A DNA stretch of 64,000 nt from Rhizophagus clarus (GCA_015698045.1 BLAL01000030.1:496001-560000); one strand, 5' to 3'; counted from the stretch's first letter, positions 24,264 to 35,439 are shown. Notes: generated by a model not told the origin, from the letters alone. Numbers and translations are program-made.

Positions 24264-25108
24264 TGTAGCGTGATAAAGACAGTAATAGAGATAATTTGAC
24301 GGCAATATAATAGATAACATGATCATGTAATAATAATACAAAATATATGATATAATCGGACAGTAATACAAGACACATGATATAACTGGATAGTAATACA
24401 AAACACATGATATAACTGGATAGTAATACAAAACACATGATATAACTGGATAGTAATACAATTACATCATTAGAAGGAGCTAGAAAGTATTAGAAAAGAT
24501 TGGAAAGTCTTGGCATTACGTCAATGGAAAAGATTAGAAAAAACTAGAATAAAAGATAGAAATAAAGGATAAAATAGTAAAAATAGGAATCAATTAGTTA
24601 ATTGATAACTTTTAATAATAGATAGTTGAACATAACTATTATAAAACATAGAATAAAACCAATAGTAAATTAACTACTTACATAGTTAATTAATTAATAA
24701 CAACTCTTTTAATAATAGATAAGTAAAAGTAAATAGGTAGCTATTATAAAACATAGAATAGAAAATTAATCATTTATATAATTCAATTAATCCATTAGAA
24801 TAGAAAATATTATAAATATAACCTGTAATTGAGGGGGAACCCTCAGCTTATCTTTTGCTCATTAATAAAATTGATAATTATTATATTTAACTAAATGAAG
24901 GAAATTGCATTTTAATTAATGTTTGAGAGTACTATTTTTAGTTATTTTATTCTGATATATATATTGAAATTAATGCCATTAGCATGATCATCTAATGAGA
25001 AGAATAATAGTATATTGCATGAATGTTAGTGTAATCATCTAACAAGTTCTTTGATTTTATTGTCAGGAAAGTAGCGTAGTACTAGAAATGGATGCTTTTC
25101 TCCTGACA
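24264..25108 (+). repeat. 5' LTR
   Basis: 845 bp, TG...CA ends. It contains a block of four tandem 25-bp units (GGATAGTAATACAAAACACATGATATAACT type, 24340-24460), a TATA box TATAAATATA at 24811-24820 and AATAAA at 24864-24869, placing the RNA start and polyadenylation signal close together. The last 48 nt form a hairpin with TGTCAGGAAAG pairing to CTTTTCTCCTGACA. Confidence 0.85.
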
Positions 25109-26843
25109 AAATAGTGCATGCTCCAAGAAGGAAGTGGTTAAAAGTTTCGCCTAGAGGCAAGATGTTTATATTCGCTATGGTAGCATGTTAAATGAGCCTG
25201 AGAGGCATGATTAACCGCTTTAACTATCTTCATATAGTTAGGTACCTTTGAGGTATTCCTTGAGGATCTGAATTCAGGTTCAAAGCTATGTTTAGGCTGT
25301 TGGTGAACCAAGTATGATTATTAAAATTCATTTTTGGACTAAAAAGCTGAATAAAGAAAGTCATTTTTTGACTGTAAAATATTTTTGAAAGGTCAGTTGG
25401 ACCGTGAAATGGTTATTTTTTCAATTATAGATTTGATATCTTGGTAAAGTATAAGTTAGTTACTTGGAATATAATATTATATACGTGCTATAAGCACAAA
25501 AGAAAATTGGCAGTTCAGGGTCTGCAAGTAATAGTTACCAACAAAACCTAGGAGTTTCAAATTTTCAGCTAGTACGTCATATATAAAAGTTTATACTGAG
25601 ACTAGTACTGGCGATGATATCAGGTCATGTATTATTAGCACAAGATAAAATTGGCAGTTCAGAGTCTGCAAGTAATAATTACCAACAAAACCTGGAAGTT
25701 TCAAATCTTCGGCTAATACATAAATTTGGATTATGGGCACCAACTTTTAAAGCAATGGTTGTGGATCATCTAAAGCAAAACCCTCAAAATAATGATTATT
25801 AGTAATCTGGGTGAATTGAGTTATTAGATTATCTACCTATAATTTAGTTATCTTAAAACTAAAAGATTTTTCAGTTAAATTTTGACCATAAAGTTAAAAT
25901 GTATTATTATGTTAAAATATAATATAATAATTGTAAAAGAAAATGTATCAGAATAAAGCATATAATAAGTAATGAGATATATGAAAGTAACAAGAGTTAT
26001 GAGTTGTAAATGATTTTAAAGAAATGAATAAAGTTTGTGAAATGTTAAAGTATGTGAAAAACTTATGAGCAAAATCTATAATAATGGTGAAAACTTGCTG
26101 GACAAGTTTAAGTGTGAAGTAATATGAGAAAAGAAACTTGCTGGTCAAGTTTGTAATAAAAGAAATTGGAGAATAAATAGAAAATTTTAAATAAAGATAC
26201 AAATAGAAGTAAATAAAAGAGATATAAAGATTGAAAATAGGAGTAATTGAGAATAGGAGATTATAAATAAATAAAATAAAAATAAAATGTTTAGTAAGGG
26301 ATAATGGTAAGAATAAAAAGAAAACAATAGAGGTTTAAGAATGTATAGGAGTAAAATGGCAAAGTAAAATGATGTAATGAGTGATACAAAAAGGAAAATT
26401 TAGTGGATAAATAGGAAAACTTGAAGGTTTATAGAATAGTGGGACAAGAGCCTACTTATATAGTTACAGAGGTAACATAAAGTTACACAAAAGACTAAAT
26501 AGTTAGGAACATAATGGAAAATAAGAGAAGGGTTTGTATAACTATATTACCATAAAAGGAATTTTGGAGAATAAAAGAAAAATTAGAAAGTAATAGATGA
26601 AAATTTTAGAGCGCAGTAATCACATGATGATTATGTAAGAAATCATGTGATTTGAAATTGATATAAATAGGACTGCCAGACAGTCTGGTGACCTTTAATA
26701 ATTTTCAAAAATTTTGAAAAATTAAGCAATTAAAGGAAATTCAAGAAAATATTGAAAAGAACGAAGGTAAGTTAAATTTGAAAGTCTACAATGAAAAAGA
26801 TGAATTTATAGGAGAATAGAAAATAGAAATAAAAGAACAAAAT
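25109..26843 (+). other. Unusually long 1.7-kb leader of the retrotransposon
   Basis: No gag-like frame can be supported here. An imperfect duplication of about 80 bp (AAAATTGGCAGTTCAG-type) lies at 25503-25585 and 25640-25722. A second TATA box, TATAAATAGG at 26662-26671, precedes a GCCAGACAGTCTGG palindrome and the gag frame by about 180 bp. The primer-binding site just after the LTR is not obviously the complement of a known tRNA end. Confidence 0.5.
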
Positions 26844-27735
26844 ATGCTTGAGAAACAAGGGGGAGAATCGAATGAAAATAAAGAAAATGAAGATTTAGAA
26901 AATATTAACGAAGAAAATGTGATAGAAAAGGTTAATGATGAAAAAAATGATACCAAAAATAGAAAAGAAAATGATATTGAAGTTAATATAGAAAATAATG
27001 AGAATGATGAGAACAATGATAATGGTGAAAAAAGAAATAAGAGAAAAAGAAAAGGAGAAAGCAGTGAAAATAATAGAAGGAAAAGGAGTAGACAAAGTAG
27101 CAATATAAGGAAAAAAAGTGATAAAATAATAGATGAAGAAGATAATGATAAGAATGATGGAGAAAGTAATAGTAAAGAAAAAGAGAATGAATATGAAACA
27201 CTATATTAATGGATATAATGAAGGAGAATATTATGAAGAATATTATGATGATGAAGAAATATGTGAAATAAACCATGACATGTATCCAGTACAAACTAGA
27301 AGAAGAAAAAAAAATCCAGATATAGTAGCGAATGAAGAAAGAGATAGAAGGAGATAAGAACAATGGCAAGCATAACAACAGAAAGCACAAGGTTTTTATA
27401 ACAACACAGATACAGTAATGAAAAATGATCAAGGAAAACTAAGAAAGAAAATGATACCTGAACATAGATAGAAAATGCAAAAGAATAGGAAATTAAAGAG
27501 TACATGTATGAATTGTGAACAACAAGGTCATTATACAAAAGATTGTCAAAATGAAAGAGTTAGTAATATAGTGAATGGAATGCAAAGAGAGGTACCATCA
27601 TATAATATATTGAAGGACATAAAAGATATGAGAGCAAATGCCACTTTTGGGCAAATTTATAATAAAAGTCTTAGACAGAGAGGTATATTACATAATGGAT
27701 TAAAAAGAAGAGCTATTAATAGAGATAATAATTGA
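26844..27735 (+). pseudogene. gag: gag with CCHC zinc knuckle, interrupted
   Basis: The first part (26844-27209) is extremely rich in Glu, Asn, Lys and Asp, with a basic stretch NKRKRKGESS. A one-frame shift continues from 27133 with NGYNEGEYYEEYYDDEE. After stops near 27355 and 27471 the zinc knuckle CMNCEQQGHYTKDC (CX2CX4HX4C) appears at about 27505-27546, then GQIYNKSLRQRGILHNGLKR. Gag would form the particle and bind element RNA. Stops lie in contexts such as TAA GAA CAA, consistent with former CAA codons. Confidence 0.7.
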
Positions 27736-27786
27736 CTACACTCAGAGGTAAATGAGATAATAAAAGATATTAGTGCAACATGGGCA

Positions 27787-28296
27787 ATGTTAAAAATTAA
27801 TGGAAAAGAAGTAAGAGTAATAATAGATTCAGGAGCAGCAGTAAGTGTTATATCAAATAATTTAAGAAAGAAATTAAGGATAGATAATGTTAGACCAAGC
27901 GGATCAAGTTTTACTATGGCAAACGGTACAAAAGTCACATTTATCAGAAAGATTAAAATTATGTTAGAAATAAATGACAATATGAAAATGCCTATAATAG
28001 TAGAAGTAATGGATAAAGATAGAGAAGAACTTATTCTAGGGAATGACATATTAGGTAAAAAGGATAGCATTATTGATTTTGAAAATAAAGAAGTAAGAAT
28101 AATAGAACAAGAGGAAGTAGTAAGTATACCAATAGAATATACCAGAAGGATACAAAAGCAAGAAAATAATGAACATGATAATCAAAGTGAGTACAGTGAA
28201 GAAGAGTATTCAGATCAAAAAGATGAATACGAGAGTAAATATGAGGAAGAACAAGAGCAAAAATTGTTTGGTATTATTGAAAAAGAAGTAAAATAG
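27787..28296 (+). pseudogene. Aspartic protease domain of pol
   Basis: Same frame as the zinc knuckle, separated by one TGA (27733-27735). It has the catalytic DSGA motif in VRVIIDSGAAVSVIS and the downstream ELILGNDILGK. The C-terminal half is acidic and ends at TAG 28294-28296. The protease matures the Gag-Pol polyprotein. The domain itself has no internal stop. Confidence 0.8.
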
Positions 28297-28322
28297 AAAG
28301 TCTTAGCTTCAAAGGAAGAGAG

Positions 28323-30745
28323 ATGATAAAGAAGCAAAGTGACGAAAATAAGTTTGAAAAGAAGATGGACATTGGAGAAATGTCTAATGAAAGAAAAGGA
28401 CAAATTAGGAATTTATTAAGAAAATATGAAAATATTTTTGAATATGATGGAGAAAAATTAGAAAAAGTTAGTTCAATAAAACATAAGATAAGAACAAAGG
28501 TTGATCAAGAACCAATACTCCAGAAAAGATACAAGAAAACTAAAAAAAAGGGGAAGTTTATTAAAAAGAAAATTGAACAATTATTAAAGATGGAAAAGAT
28601 AAGAAAATCATGGAGCCCTTGGGCATTACCAGTAATACTCGCAGGGAAAAAGAGTGGAAATTACAGATTTTGTATAGATTATAGAAAATTAAATGCAGTA
28701 ACAAAGAATGATGCATATCCACTACTAAGGCTCTAATCAGTTTAGTTTAGTTCAGTTTTTGCAAAAATTGATACCGAACCAAATTGATCAGTATCAGTAT
28801 TGATGATTACTGAAACTGACTGGTGTCAGTATTGATAACTATCAAAACTGATCGATAATTACCAAAACTGAACTGATTTACCAATATTGCGACATCAACT
28901 AATAAAACATTTCTTAACGTTTTTCATTAAGGTGACAAAAGATAAAGTTGCACATCATTTTTTTTACTAAATTAACTAATAAAAAACGTTTCACAACATT
29001 TTCTATTAAAGTGATAAAAAAAATGTTGCAAAACGTTATTTTTTTATTAAATTAACCAATAAAAAATATTTCACAACATTTTTTAATTATAGCGACAAAA
29101 AAAAATGTTGCGAAAAGTTTTTTTTATTAAAATTATCAGATAAAAATGTTTCGTAATGTTTCTATTAAAGTGATAAAAAAAATGTTGTGAAACTTTTTTT
29201 ATTAAAATTATTAATAAATAAAAACATTTTGCAACATTTTTTATTAAAGTGATAAAAAAAATGTTGTGAAACTATTTCTTTTTTATTAAATTAACTGATA
29301 AAAAACGTTTCACAACATTTTCTATTAAAGTGATAAAAAAACTGTTGCGAAACTGTTTCTTTTTTATTAAATTAACTGATAAAAAATATTTTGCAACATT
29401 TTCTATTAAAGTGATAAAAAAATATTTACGAAATACTTTTTTTTTATTAAATTAACTAATAAAAAACATTTTGCAACATTTTTTAATTATAACAACATTC
29501 TTTTCTATCTTTTTTCTCTGAATAAAAGCACTTCCTTTGACTAAAAAAAAAAAAAAAAAAAAAATTATAACGACAAAAAGAAACATTTTTATTTTATTTA
29601 AATTAACTAACAAAAACGTTTTGCAACAGTTTTATAATTAATTTGACAAAAAACTGCTATGAATGTTTTTTTTATCCAATTAATATTTCACAACTTATTT
29701 GTTGATAAAATACTGCTGCAAAATGTTTTGTTTTATCAAAATAACTAATTAAAAACATTTTTTTATTATATTATACTATATAAAACGTTTTTGTTTATTA
29801 TGTTATTTAGTATAAATTGATTTGGTAATTCAGTTTGGTAAATCGCAAAATTGGTACTGAAACTGCAGTTACCAAAACTGAATGGTAAATTTACCAAAAG
29901 TTTCAGTTCAGTAAACTGTAAAACTGAAACCACTCTGATACTGAAACTGATCGGTACAGTTCAGTAATTATCAAAACTGATCAGAGGCCTATTCACTACC
30001 AAGGATAGATGAATTATTAGAGAGATATGAAGGAGCAAGATGGTTTACAAGTTTAGATTTAGCAGCAGGATATCATCAAATAGAAATGGCAGAAGAGGAT
30101 AAAGAGAAAACAGCTTTTATATGTTCACAAGGATTATTTGAATATAATGTAATGCCATTTGGATTAAAGACGGCACCTGTAACATTTCAAAGATTAATGG
30201 ATAAGATTTTAAATGATTATATAGGAAAGTTTGTAACAGTATATTTAGATGATATAATGATATATTCAAAAAATTTTGAGAAACATATATAACATATTGA
30301 GAAAGTATTAGGAAGAATAGAAAAAGTGAACATGATAATAAAATTAAAGAAATGCAAATTTGGAGGAAAAAATATTGAATTCTTAGGACATGAAATAGGA
30401 AAAGATGGTTTAAAGGCAAATGAAAAAAAGATTGAGACAATAAGAGATATTAGTATACCAAGAAATATAACAGAAGTAAGGTCATTTCTAGGACTATGTT
30501 CATATTATAGAAGATTCATTAAGAATTTTACCAGAATAGCAAGATCACTGACAGATTTAACAAGTAAAAAGATTGATTTTAAATGAACAGAGAAACAACA
30601 GGAAGCATTTAAAAGTTTAAAAAAGAGATTAATGGAAAAACTAATATTAGAATATCCAGATTTTGAAAAGGAATTTATCCTAATAACTGATACTTTAGGA
30701 GAAGGATTAGGATTTATATTGGCACAAAAGAATAAAGATAAAGAT
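28323..30745 (+). pseudogene. Reverse transcriptase domain, split by a hAT-type insertion
   Basis: The N-terminal part (28323-28724) includes LLRKYENIF, SPWALPVILAGKK and NYRFCIDYRKLNAVT. The rest resumes at 29991 with RYEGARWFTSLDLAAGYHQI, NVMPFGLKTAP and the catalytic box VYLDDIMIYS, intact. Then follow FLGHEIGKDGL and RSFLGLCSYYRRFIKNF (connection). Stops at 30290-30292 (TAA, expected Gln) and 30584-30586 (TGA, expected Trp) and a frameshift near 30745 disrupt it. Confidence 0.88.
28725..29990. mobile_element. hAT-type non-autonomous element inserted in RT
   Basis: 1266 bp flanked by ATCCACTA (28717-28724) and ATTCACTA (29991-29998), an 8-bp duplication of the RT codons with one transition. 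Ends are CTAAGGCTCTAATCAG and, reversed, AGGCCTCTGATCAG. The subterminal parts are made of CTGATCAGTA/ACTGAAACTG words and the core of about ten units pairing GTTTCGCAACATTTT with AAAATGTTGCGAAAC. A sister copy lies at 47527-49023. Confidence 0.85.
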
Positions 30746-31136
30746 AATATATAAAGAAGCAGTAATAGCCTATAGAAGTAAGAGTTTGGTAGGAGCAGAA
30801 AAGAATTATCTGATAACAGACCTAGAATGTTTAGCAATAGTAAGAGGAATTGAGCATTTCCATAAATTTTTAATTGGAAGGAAATTCAAGATTATAACAG
30901 ATCATGCAGCACTAAAAGGATTGATGAATGCGAAGATTCTTAAGGGAAGAAGAGCTAAATGGGTAATGGAACTTCAGCAATATGATTTTGAAGTAATATA
31001 TAGGAGTGGTAAAAAAAATAAGAACGCAGATACCTTATCAAGATTAAAATATGAAAAAGATATAAATAGAGGAGAAATTTTATCAGAAAATGAGCAGGAA
31101 ATTGAAATTGGAATAATAGAAATAGAAAACAAGTAA
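30746..31136 (+). pseudogene. RNase H domain of pol
   Basis: The domain starts before the frameshift with EFILITDTLGEGLGFILAQK (first acidic residue in ITD) and continues in frame 3 with LVGAEKNYLITDLECLAIV, HFHKFLIGRKFKIITDHAAL and NKNADTLSRL. All are standard Ty3/gypsy RNase H landmarks. It ends at TAA 31134-31136, where the next codon run continues in the same frame, so RT-RNaseH and the kinase-like domain were originally one reading frame. Confidence 0.85.
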
Positions 31137-31919
31137 TTGAGATATGTAAAATATGATGATGAATGGCATAATAGTAAATATGTTAAGGGACAGAAATGGG
31201 AGGATGTCAAGAAATTTACAGATAAAAAAGCAATATTATTGAAACTAGAAGAAAAGATCAAAAAGAAATTATTGAAGAGATTACGACTGAGGAAAGAACC
31301 TCAAGTCATTATTATCGATGGAGTAGATGGTGTAGGAAAATCTACTGTAGTAGAAAATATAGTTAAAGATTTGGAACGAGAAGAGAAAAAGATAATATTT
31401 AATAAATTTAAAAGAAGAAGACAAGATGATAAAAGATTTGAAAAACCAAATAAGAGATATGAATGGCTATTTAGGAAACAAGTAGTTGAGGAAATTAATA
31501 GGAGAATAATTAAATATAGGGATAAAGATGTAATTATTTTAAATAAATCATTATATTGTGAATACTTTTATTAACAGACTAAAAGTTTCGATAGAGGATT
31601 AATTACACCTTATGGAAACCATAAGATGGAAGAGAAAATATTCAAATATAAAAATATTGTTGATAATGCAATAATAATATTTCTAGAAAATAATAGATGT
31701 TGGGAAAATTATATTGGAAGAGAAAATAAGAAAAGAAATGAAGAACACAAAACATCTTATGAAACACTAGATGAAGAATCATATAGAGAAATGATGGAAA
31801 AGTTTCAAATAAATCAACATTTATACGAAGATGTAGAAAAGTATAAAAAGGTTAAGATTGAAAATGACAAGAAAAGTTGGAAAAGAGTTTTAAAAGAAAT
31901 TAAGAATTTGATGAGATGA
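31137..31919 (+). pseudogene. Thymidylate-kinase-like P-loop domain embedded in pol
   Basis: About 260 codons in the frame of RNase H, with one internal stop (TAA 31572-31574). A lysine-rich linker leads to VIIIDGVDGVGKSTVVENIV at about 31305-31364, the dTMP kinase Walker A form (DGxDGxGKST). Then come RYEWLFRKQVVEEINRR, DVIILNKSLYCEYFY (position of the family's DRYxxSxxAYQ, with the Asp-Arg pair replaced by Asn-Lys), NIVDNAIIIFLENN (the PDLxIxLD strand) and an Arg/Lys/Glu-rich lid-like helix KKRNEEHKTSYETLDEESY. dTMP kinase makes dTDP from dTMP. An accessory nucleotide kinase in a retroelement would plausibly raise dTTP during reverse transcription, by analogy with dUTPase in some retroelements and retroviruses. 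Deoxynucleoside kinase is the alternative assignment. The DR to NK change may reflect decay or altered function. Confidence 0.75.
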
Positions 31920-33140
31920 ATGATCAAGATTACCAAAAGATTATAACAAACATTGATAAAGAGGAAAAATACATATTAAAAAATGACAAATTATATAGAG
32001 TGAATAAGGGTAAAGAGCAATTAGTTATTAGAAGATATGAATTTGAAGGACTATTGTATATGATACATAATCATGAACTATCAGGACATTTTGGAATTAA
32101 CACTACATATGAAAAGATTAAAGAAAAGTACTACTGGAAAAATATGTTTGAAGATATCAAAGTATATGTGAAAACATATGATAGTTATCAAAGAAGAGGA
32201 AAACCAGACAAAAAGAATGAACTATTTCTGATTAAAGTAAAAAGAGAACCATTCTATCAGATTGGAATAGATTTTATTGTACTTTTACCAGTAACAGAAA
32301 GAAAGAATAGATATATTATTGTAGCAATAGATTATTTTACAAAATGGCCAGAAGCAAAAGCAACTGAAAAGAATAATGCAGAAATAGTAGCAGAGTTTAT
32401 TTATGAGGAAATTATATGTAGACATAGATGTCCGCAGAAAGTGATTAGTAACAAGGGGATTACACTTTAATAATAGAACTATAGAAGAGCTAATGAAGAA
32501 ATTTAATATTAAACATAAACTATCAACAAGTTATCATTCATAAACCAATAGTTTAGTTGAAAGATTTAATAGAACATTATATGAAGCATTAGCAAAACTT
32601 GGAGGAAACAATGAGTAGGATAAAAAGATAACACCAGTATTATTTGCATATAGAAATAGAAAACATAATTCAAGCAAAGTCAAACCGTTCTATTTAACTT
32701 ATAGACGAGAGGCAAGATTACCAACAGATGAATCAAATGAAAAGGAAGATGAGTCAAGAATTGATCAATTGTTAATAGAATTACTAAACATGAGAATAAA
32801 GGTGAAAAATAAGATTAAGGAATCACAAAAGAAATAAAAGGATTAATATGATATGAGGAACTTAAAAAGAGAAATCTATCAAATTGAAGATAAAGTTTTA
32901 AAATACAATACAGCAAAAGAGAAACAATGGTCTGGAAAACTTGAAGAAAAATGGATTGGACCATATTATGTACATGAAATCTTAATAAATGGATCTTACA
33001 AAATTAAAGAATTAAATGGATGAGTTCTGAAAACACCAATTAATGGAAATTTATTAAAGAAATATTATGATTGAGAAAATTTTGAACCAATAGTCATAAT
33101 TTGTGAGAACACAAATTTTCCAGGAGAGGATAGTTTGTAG
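31916..33140 (+). pseudogene. Integrase
   Basis: Starts with an ATG overlapping the TGA of the preceding frame (ATGA at 31916-31919). The zinc-binding domain retains HNHELSGHFG, but both Cys of the HHCC finger are Tyr (VKTYDSYQRRG, codons at 32177-32179 and 32186-32188). The core shows YQIGIDFIVLLPV (first Asp), AIDYFTKWPEAKA, VISNKG where ISDxG is expected (second catalytic Asp to Asn), a frameshift near 32460, and NSLVERFNRTLYEALAKL (Glu). The C-terminus has KWIGPYYVHEI, a GPY-type module; no chromodomain seen. Stops at 32541-32543, 32616-32618 and later. Inactive. Confidence 0.88.
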
Positions 33141-34793
33141 CATGATAAAGACAGTGATAGAGATAATTTGACGGCAATATAATAGATAACATGATCACGT
33201 GAAGTAATACAAAATATATGATATAATCAAACAGTACCATATATTACAGGTCATAGTACCCCCTATGTATAGTACCTCTCTCAAGAAATTTGTGAGAATT
33301 TTAAAGTACCCGGGTACTTTACATAGAGAATTCCAATTTAAAGCTTAAAATTTTGTAAAATACCTGGGGTATAATACTAGATCAATATATAATGTATATT
33401 CCAGATATATAAAAATACCGGAATAATTAGTTTTAGCGTTTTTTTTTACTTTACATATAAAAAATGCTGGAACAGTCAGTTTTGCATTTTTATATATATA
33501 AAAATGCTGGAACAGTCAGTTTCAGCATTTTTTTTGCATTTTTATATATATAAAAATGCCAGAACAGTCAGTTTTAGCATTTTTTTGCGTTTTTATATAT
33601 AAAAAAATGCCGAAACAATCAGTTTTGGCATTTTTTTTACTTTACAAATAAAAAATGCCAGAACAATCAGTTTTGATATTTTTTTTTATTTTACATATAA
33701 AAAACGCCAGAACAGTCAGTTTTGGCATTTTTTTTACTTTGCATATAAAAAATGCTGGAACAGTCAGTTTCAGCATTTTTTTTTATTTTACATATAAAAG
33801 ACGCTGGAACAGTCAGTTTTGGCATTTTTTTTGCGTTTTTTTATATATAAAAATGCCAGAATAATCAGTTTCAGCGTTTTTTTTTACTTTACATATAAAA
33901 ATGCCAGAACAGTCAGTTTCAGCATTTTTTTTTGCATTTCACCAATCTAATTAAACCTGGGTATTATACATAGCATGTACCCTGGGTATTTTAAAAATCC
34001 TGTACCCCTCCTATATATAGTATCCACCTGTGTATAGTACCTCCGGGTACAGGTCAAAACCCCCAAAATTTGCAAGATACCTGGGGTACTGTGACCCATA
34101 ATATACGGTAATACAAGATATATGATATAACTGGATAGTAATACAATTACATCATTAGAAGGAGCTAGAAAGTATTAGAAAAGATTGGAAAGTCTTGGCA
34201 TTACGTCAATGGAAAAGATTAGAAAAGACTAGAATAAAAAATAAAAATAAAAGATAGAATAGTAAAAATAGGAATCAATTAGTTAATTGATAACTTTTAA
34301 TAATAGATAGTTGAACATAACTATTATAAAACATAGGATAGAACCAATAGTAAATTAACTACTTACGTAGTTAATTAATCAACAATAACTCTTTTAATAA
34401 TAGATAAGTGAAAGTAAATAGTTAGTTATTATAAAACATAGAATAGAAAATTAATCATTTATATAATTCAATTAATCCATTAGAATAGAAAATATTATAA
34501 ATATAACCTGTAATTGAGGGGGAACACTCAGCTTATCTTTTGCTCATTAATAAAATTGATAATTATTATATTTAACTAAATGAAGAAAATTGCATTTTAA
34601 TTAATGTTTGAGAGTACTATTTTTAGTTATTTTATTCTGATATATATATTGAAATTAATGCCATTAGCGTGATCATTTAATAAGGAGAATAATAGTACAT
34701 TGTATGAATGTTAGTGTGATCATCTAACAAGTTCTTTGATTTTATTGTCAGGAAAGTAGCGTGGCACTAGAAATAGATGCTTTCCTCCTGACA
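33136..34793 (+). repeat. 3' LTR, interrupted
   Basis: Matches the 5' LTR from TGTAGCATGATAAAG to CTGACA but is split by an insertion at 33237-34108. TATAAATATA recurs at about 34496-34505 and the terminal hairpin at 34746-34793. A purine-rich CCAGGAGAGGATAG just upstream is a possible polypurine tract. Confidence 0.85.
33237..34108. mobile_element. TA-flanked TIR element with hairpin minisatellite, inside the 3' LTR
   Basis: 872 bp. Ends CCATATATTACAGGTCATAG and, reversed, CCGTATATTATGGGTCACAG, then GTACCCC; TA on both sides (33235-33236, 34109-34110), and removal restores the LTR sequence. The core (about 33410-33935) holds some ten units pairing AATGCTGAAAC with GTTTCAGCATT. The subterminal parts are built of GGGTACTATACATAG-like words. 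Confidence 0.85.
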
Positions 34794-34837
34794 ACATCAT
34801 TTTGGATTAGTAAGTTAAATAAAAAAAAGAAATTTAC

Positions 34838-35165
34838 TTTTTTTTTAAGTAAAAGACATATATGCGTTATATTAATCTTCTATTTTATTTCTTTTCTATA
34901 GGTTCCAAACCTTCTGGACGACATTCTAAACTAGTAATAAGTTAAATAAAAAAAAAGTTTATTTTTTTTTTAAGTAGAAGGCATATAGACATTATACTAA
35001 CCTTCTACTTTGTTTATTTTTATAGCTTCCAGACTCTTTAAATGCCATTTCAGACCAGTAAGCTTAAAAAAAAAATTTTATTTTTTTAAGAAAGTATATA
35101 AGCATTATACTAATCTTCTATTTTTTGTAGCTTTCAGACTTTTTGAATGTCATTTTAAACTAGTA
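34838..35165 (+). repeat. Exon-like minisatellite array C (three units)
   Basis: Three blocks starting at 34902, 35026 and 35131, each preceded by TTATACTAAYCTTCTA, a T-rich tract and an AG, and each reading like GGTTCCAAACCTTCTGGACG followed by ACATTCTAAACTAGTAA. A fourth block at 24242 has the same structure and is cut by the retrotransposon, showing that the element inserted into this array. Confidence 0.65.
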
Positions 35166-35439
35166 ACATAGGTCGAATAGAGTCACTAATCGGTCATGTG
35201 GCTGATTGGTAATTAATTGGTTACCTATTGATGACTGATTCTTTCAATCGGTCATCAATCAAGTATAAATTTCAAATCAGTTATCAACCAGTCATATGAC
35301 TGATTGATGACTGATTGATATATGGTTGAATTTACCAGTTATTAATAGGTCACATATCAGATTAATGACCGATTGGTTGCTAATTAGCTTATTATATATT
35401 ATCAGATTTTTAGATTTTTTCAATAATAACATTTTATTT

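Larger units (their letters stand above)
24264..34793 (+). mobile_element. Ty3/gypsy LTR retrotransposon with thymidylate-kinase-like domain
   Basis: Two direct LTRs of the TGTAGC...CTGACA type (24264-25108 and 33136-34793, the latter enlarged by an 872-bp insertion) bound an internal region coding in order for gag with a CCHC knuckle, aspartic protease, reverse transcriptase, RNase H, a dTMP-kinase-like P-loop domain and integrase with a GPY-like C-terminus. The RT-RNaseH-IN order is that of Ty3/gypsy. Flanking ACGT and ACAT suggest a 4-bp target duplication with one transition; a solo LTR at 36149 has 4-bp ATGG duplicates. The copy is dead: stops, frameshifts, a hAT-type insertion in RT and substituted integrase residues. 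Confidence 0.92.

Noticed and set aside
24214..24461. Minus-strand frames with repeated VLLSSYIMC-like peptide
   Set aside because: They translate the tandem 25-bp units of the 5' LTR, and the same frames reappear in the solo LTR at 36800-37000.
26786..27538. Long minus-strand frames opposite gag
   Set aside because: They are antisense shadows of the purine-rich gag sequence; the composition is almost only Phe, Leu, Ile and Ser.
33410..33935. Regular repeats that might be a CRISPR array
   Set aside because: Units are contiguous palindromes without unique spacers, inside a TIR element of a eukaryotic genome.
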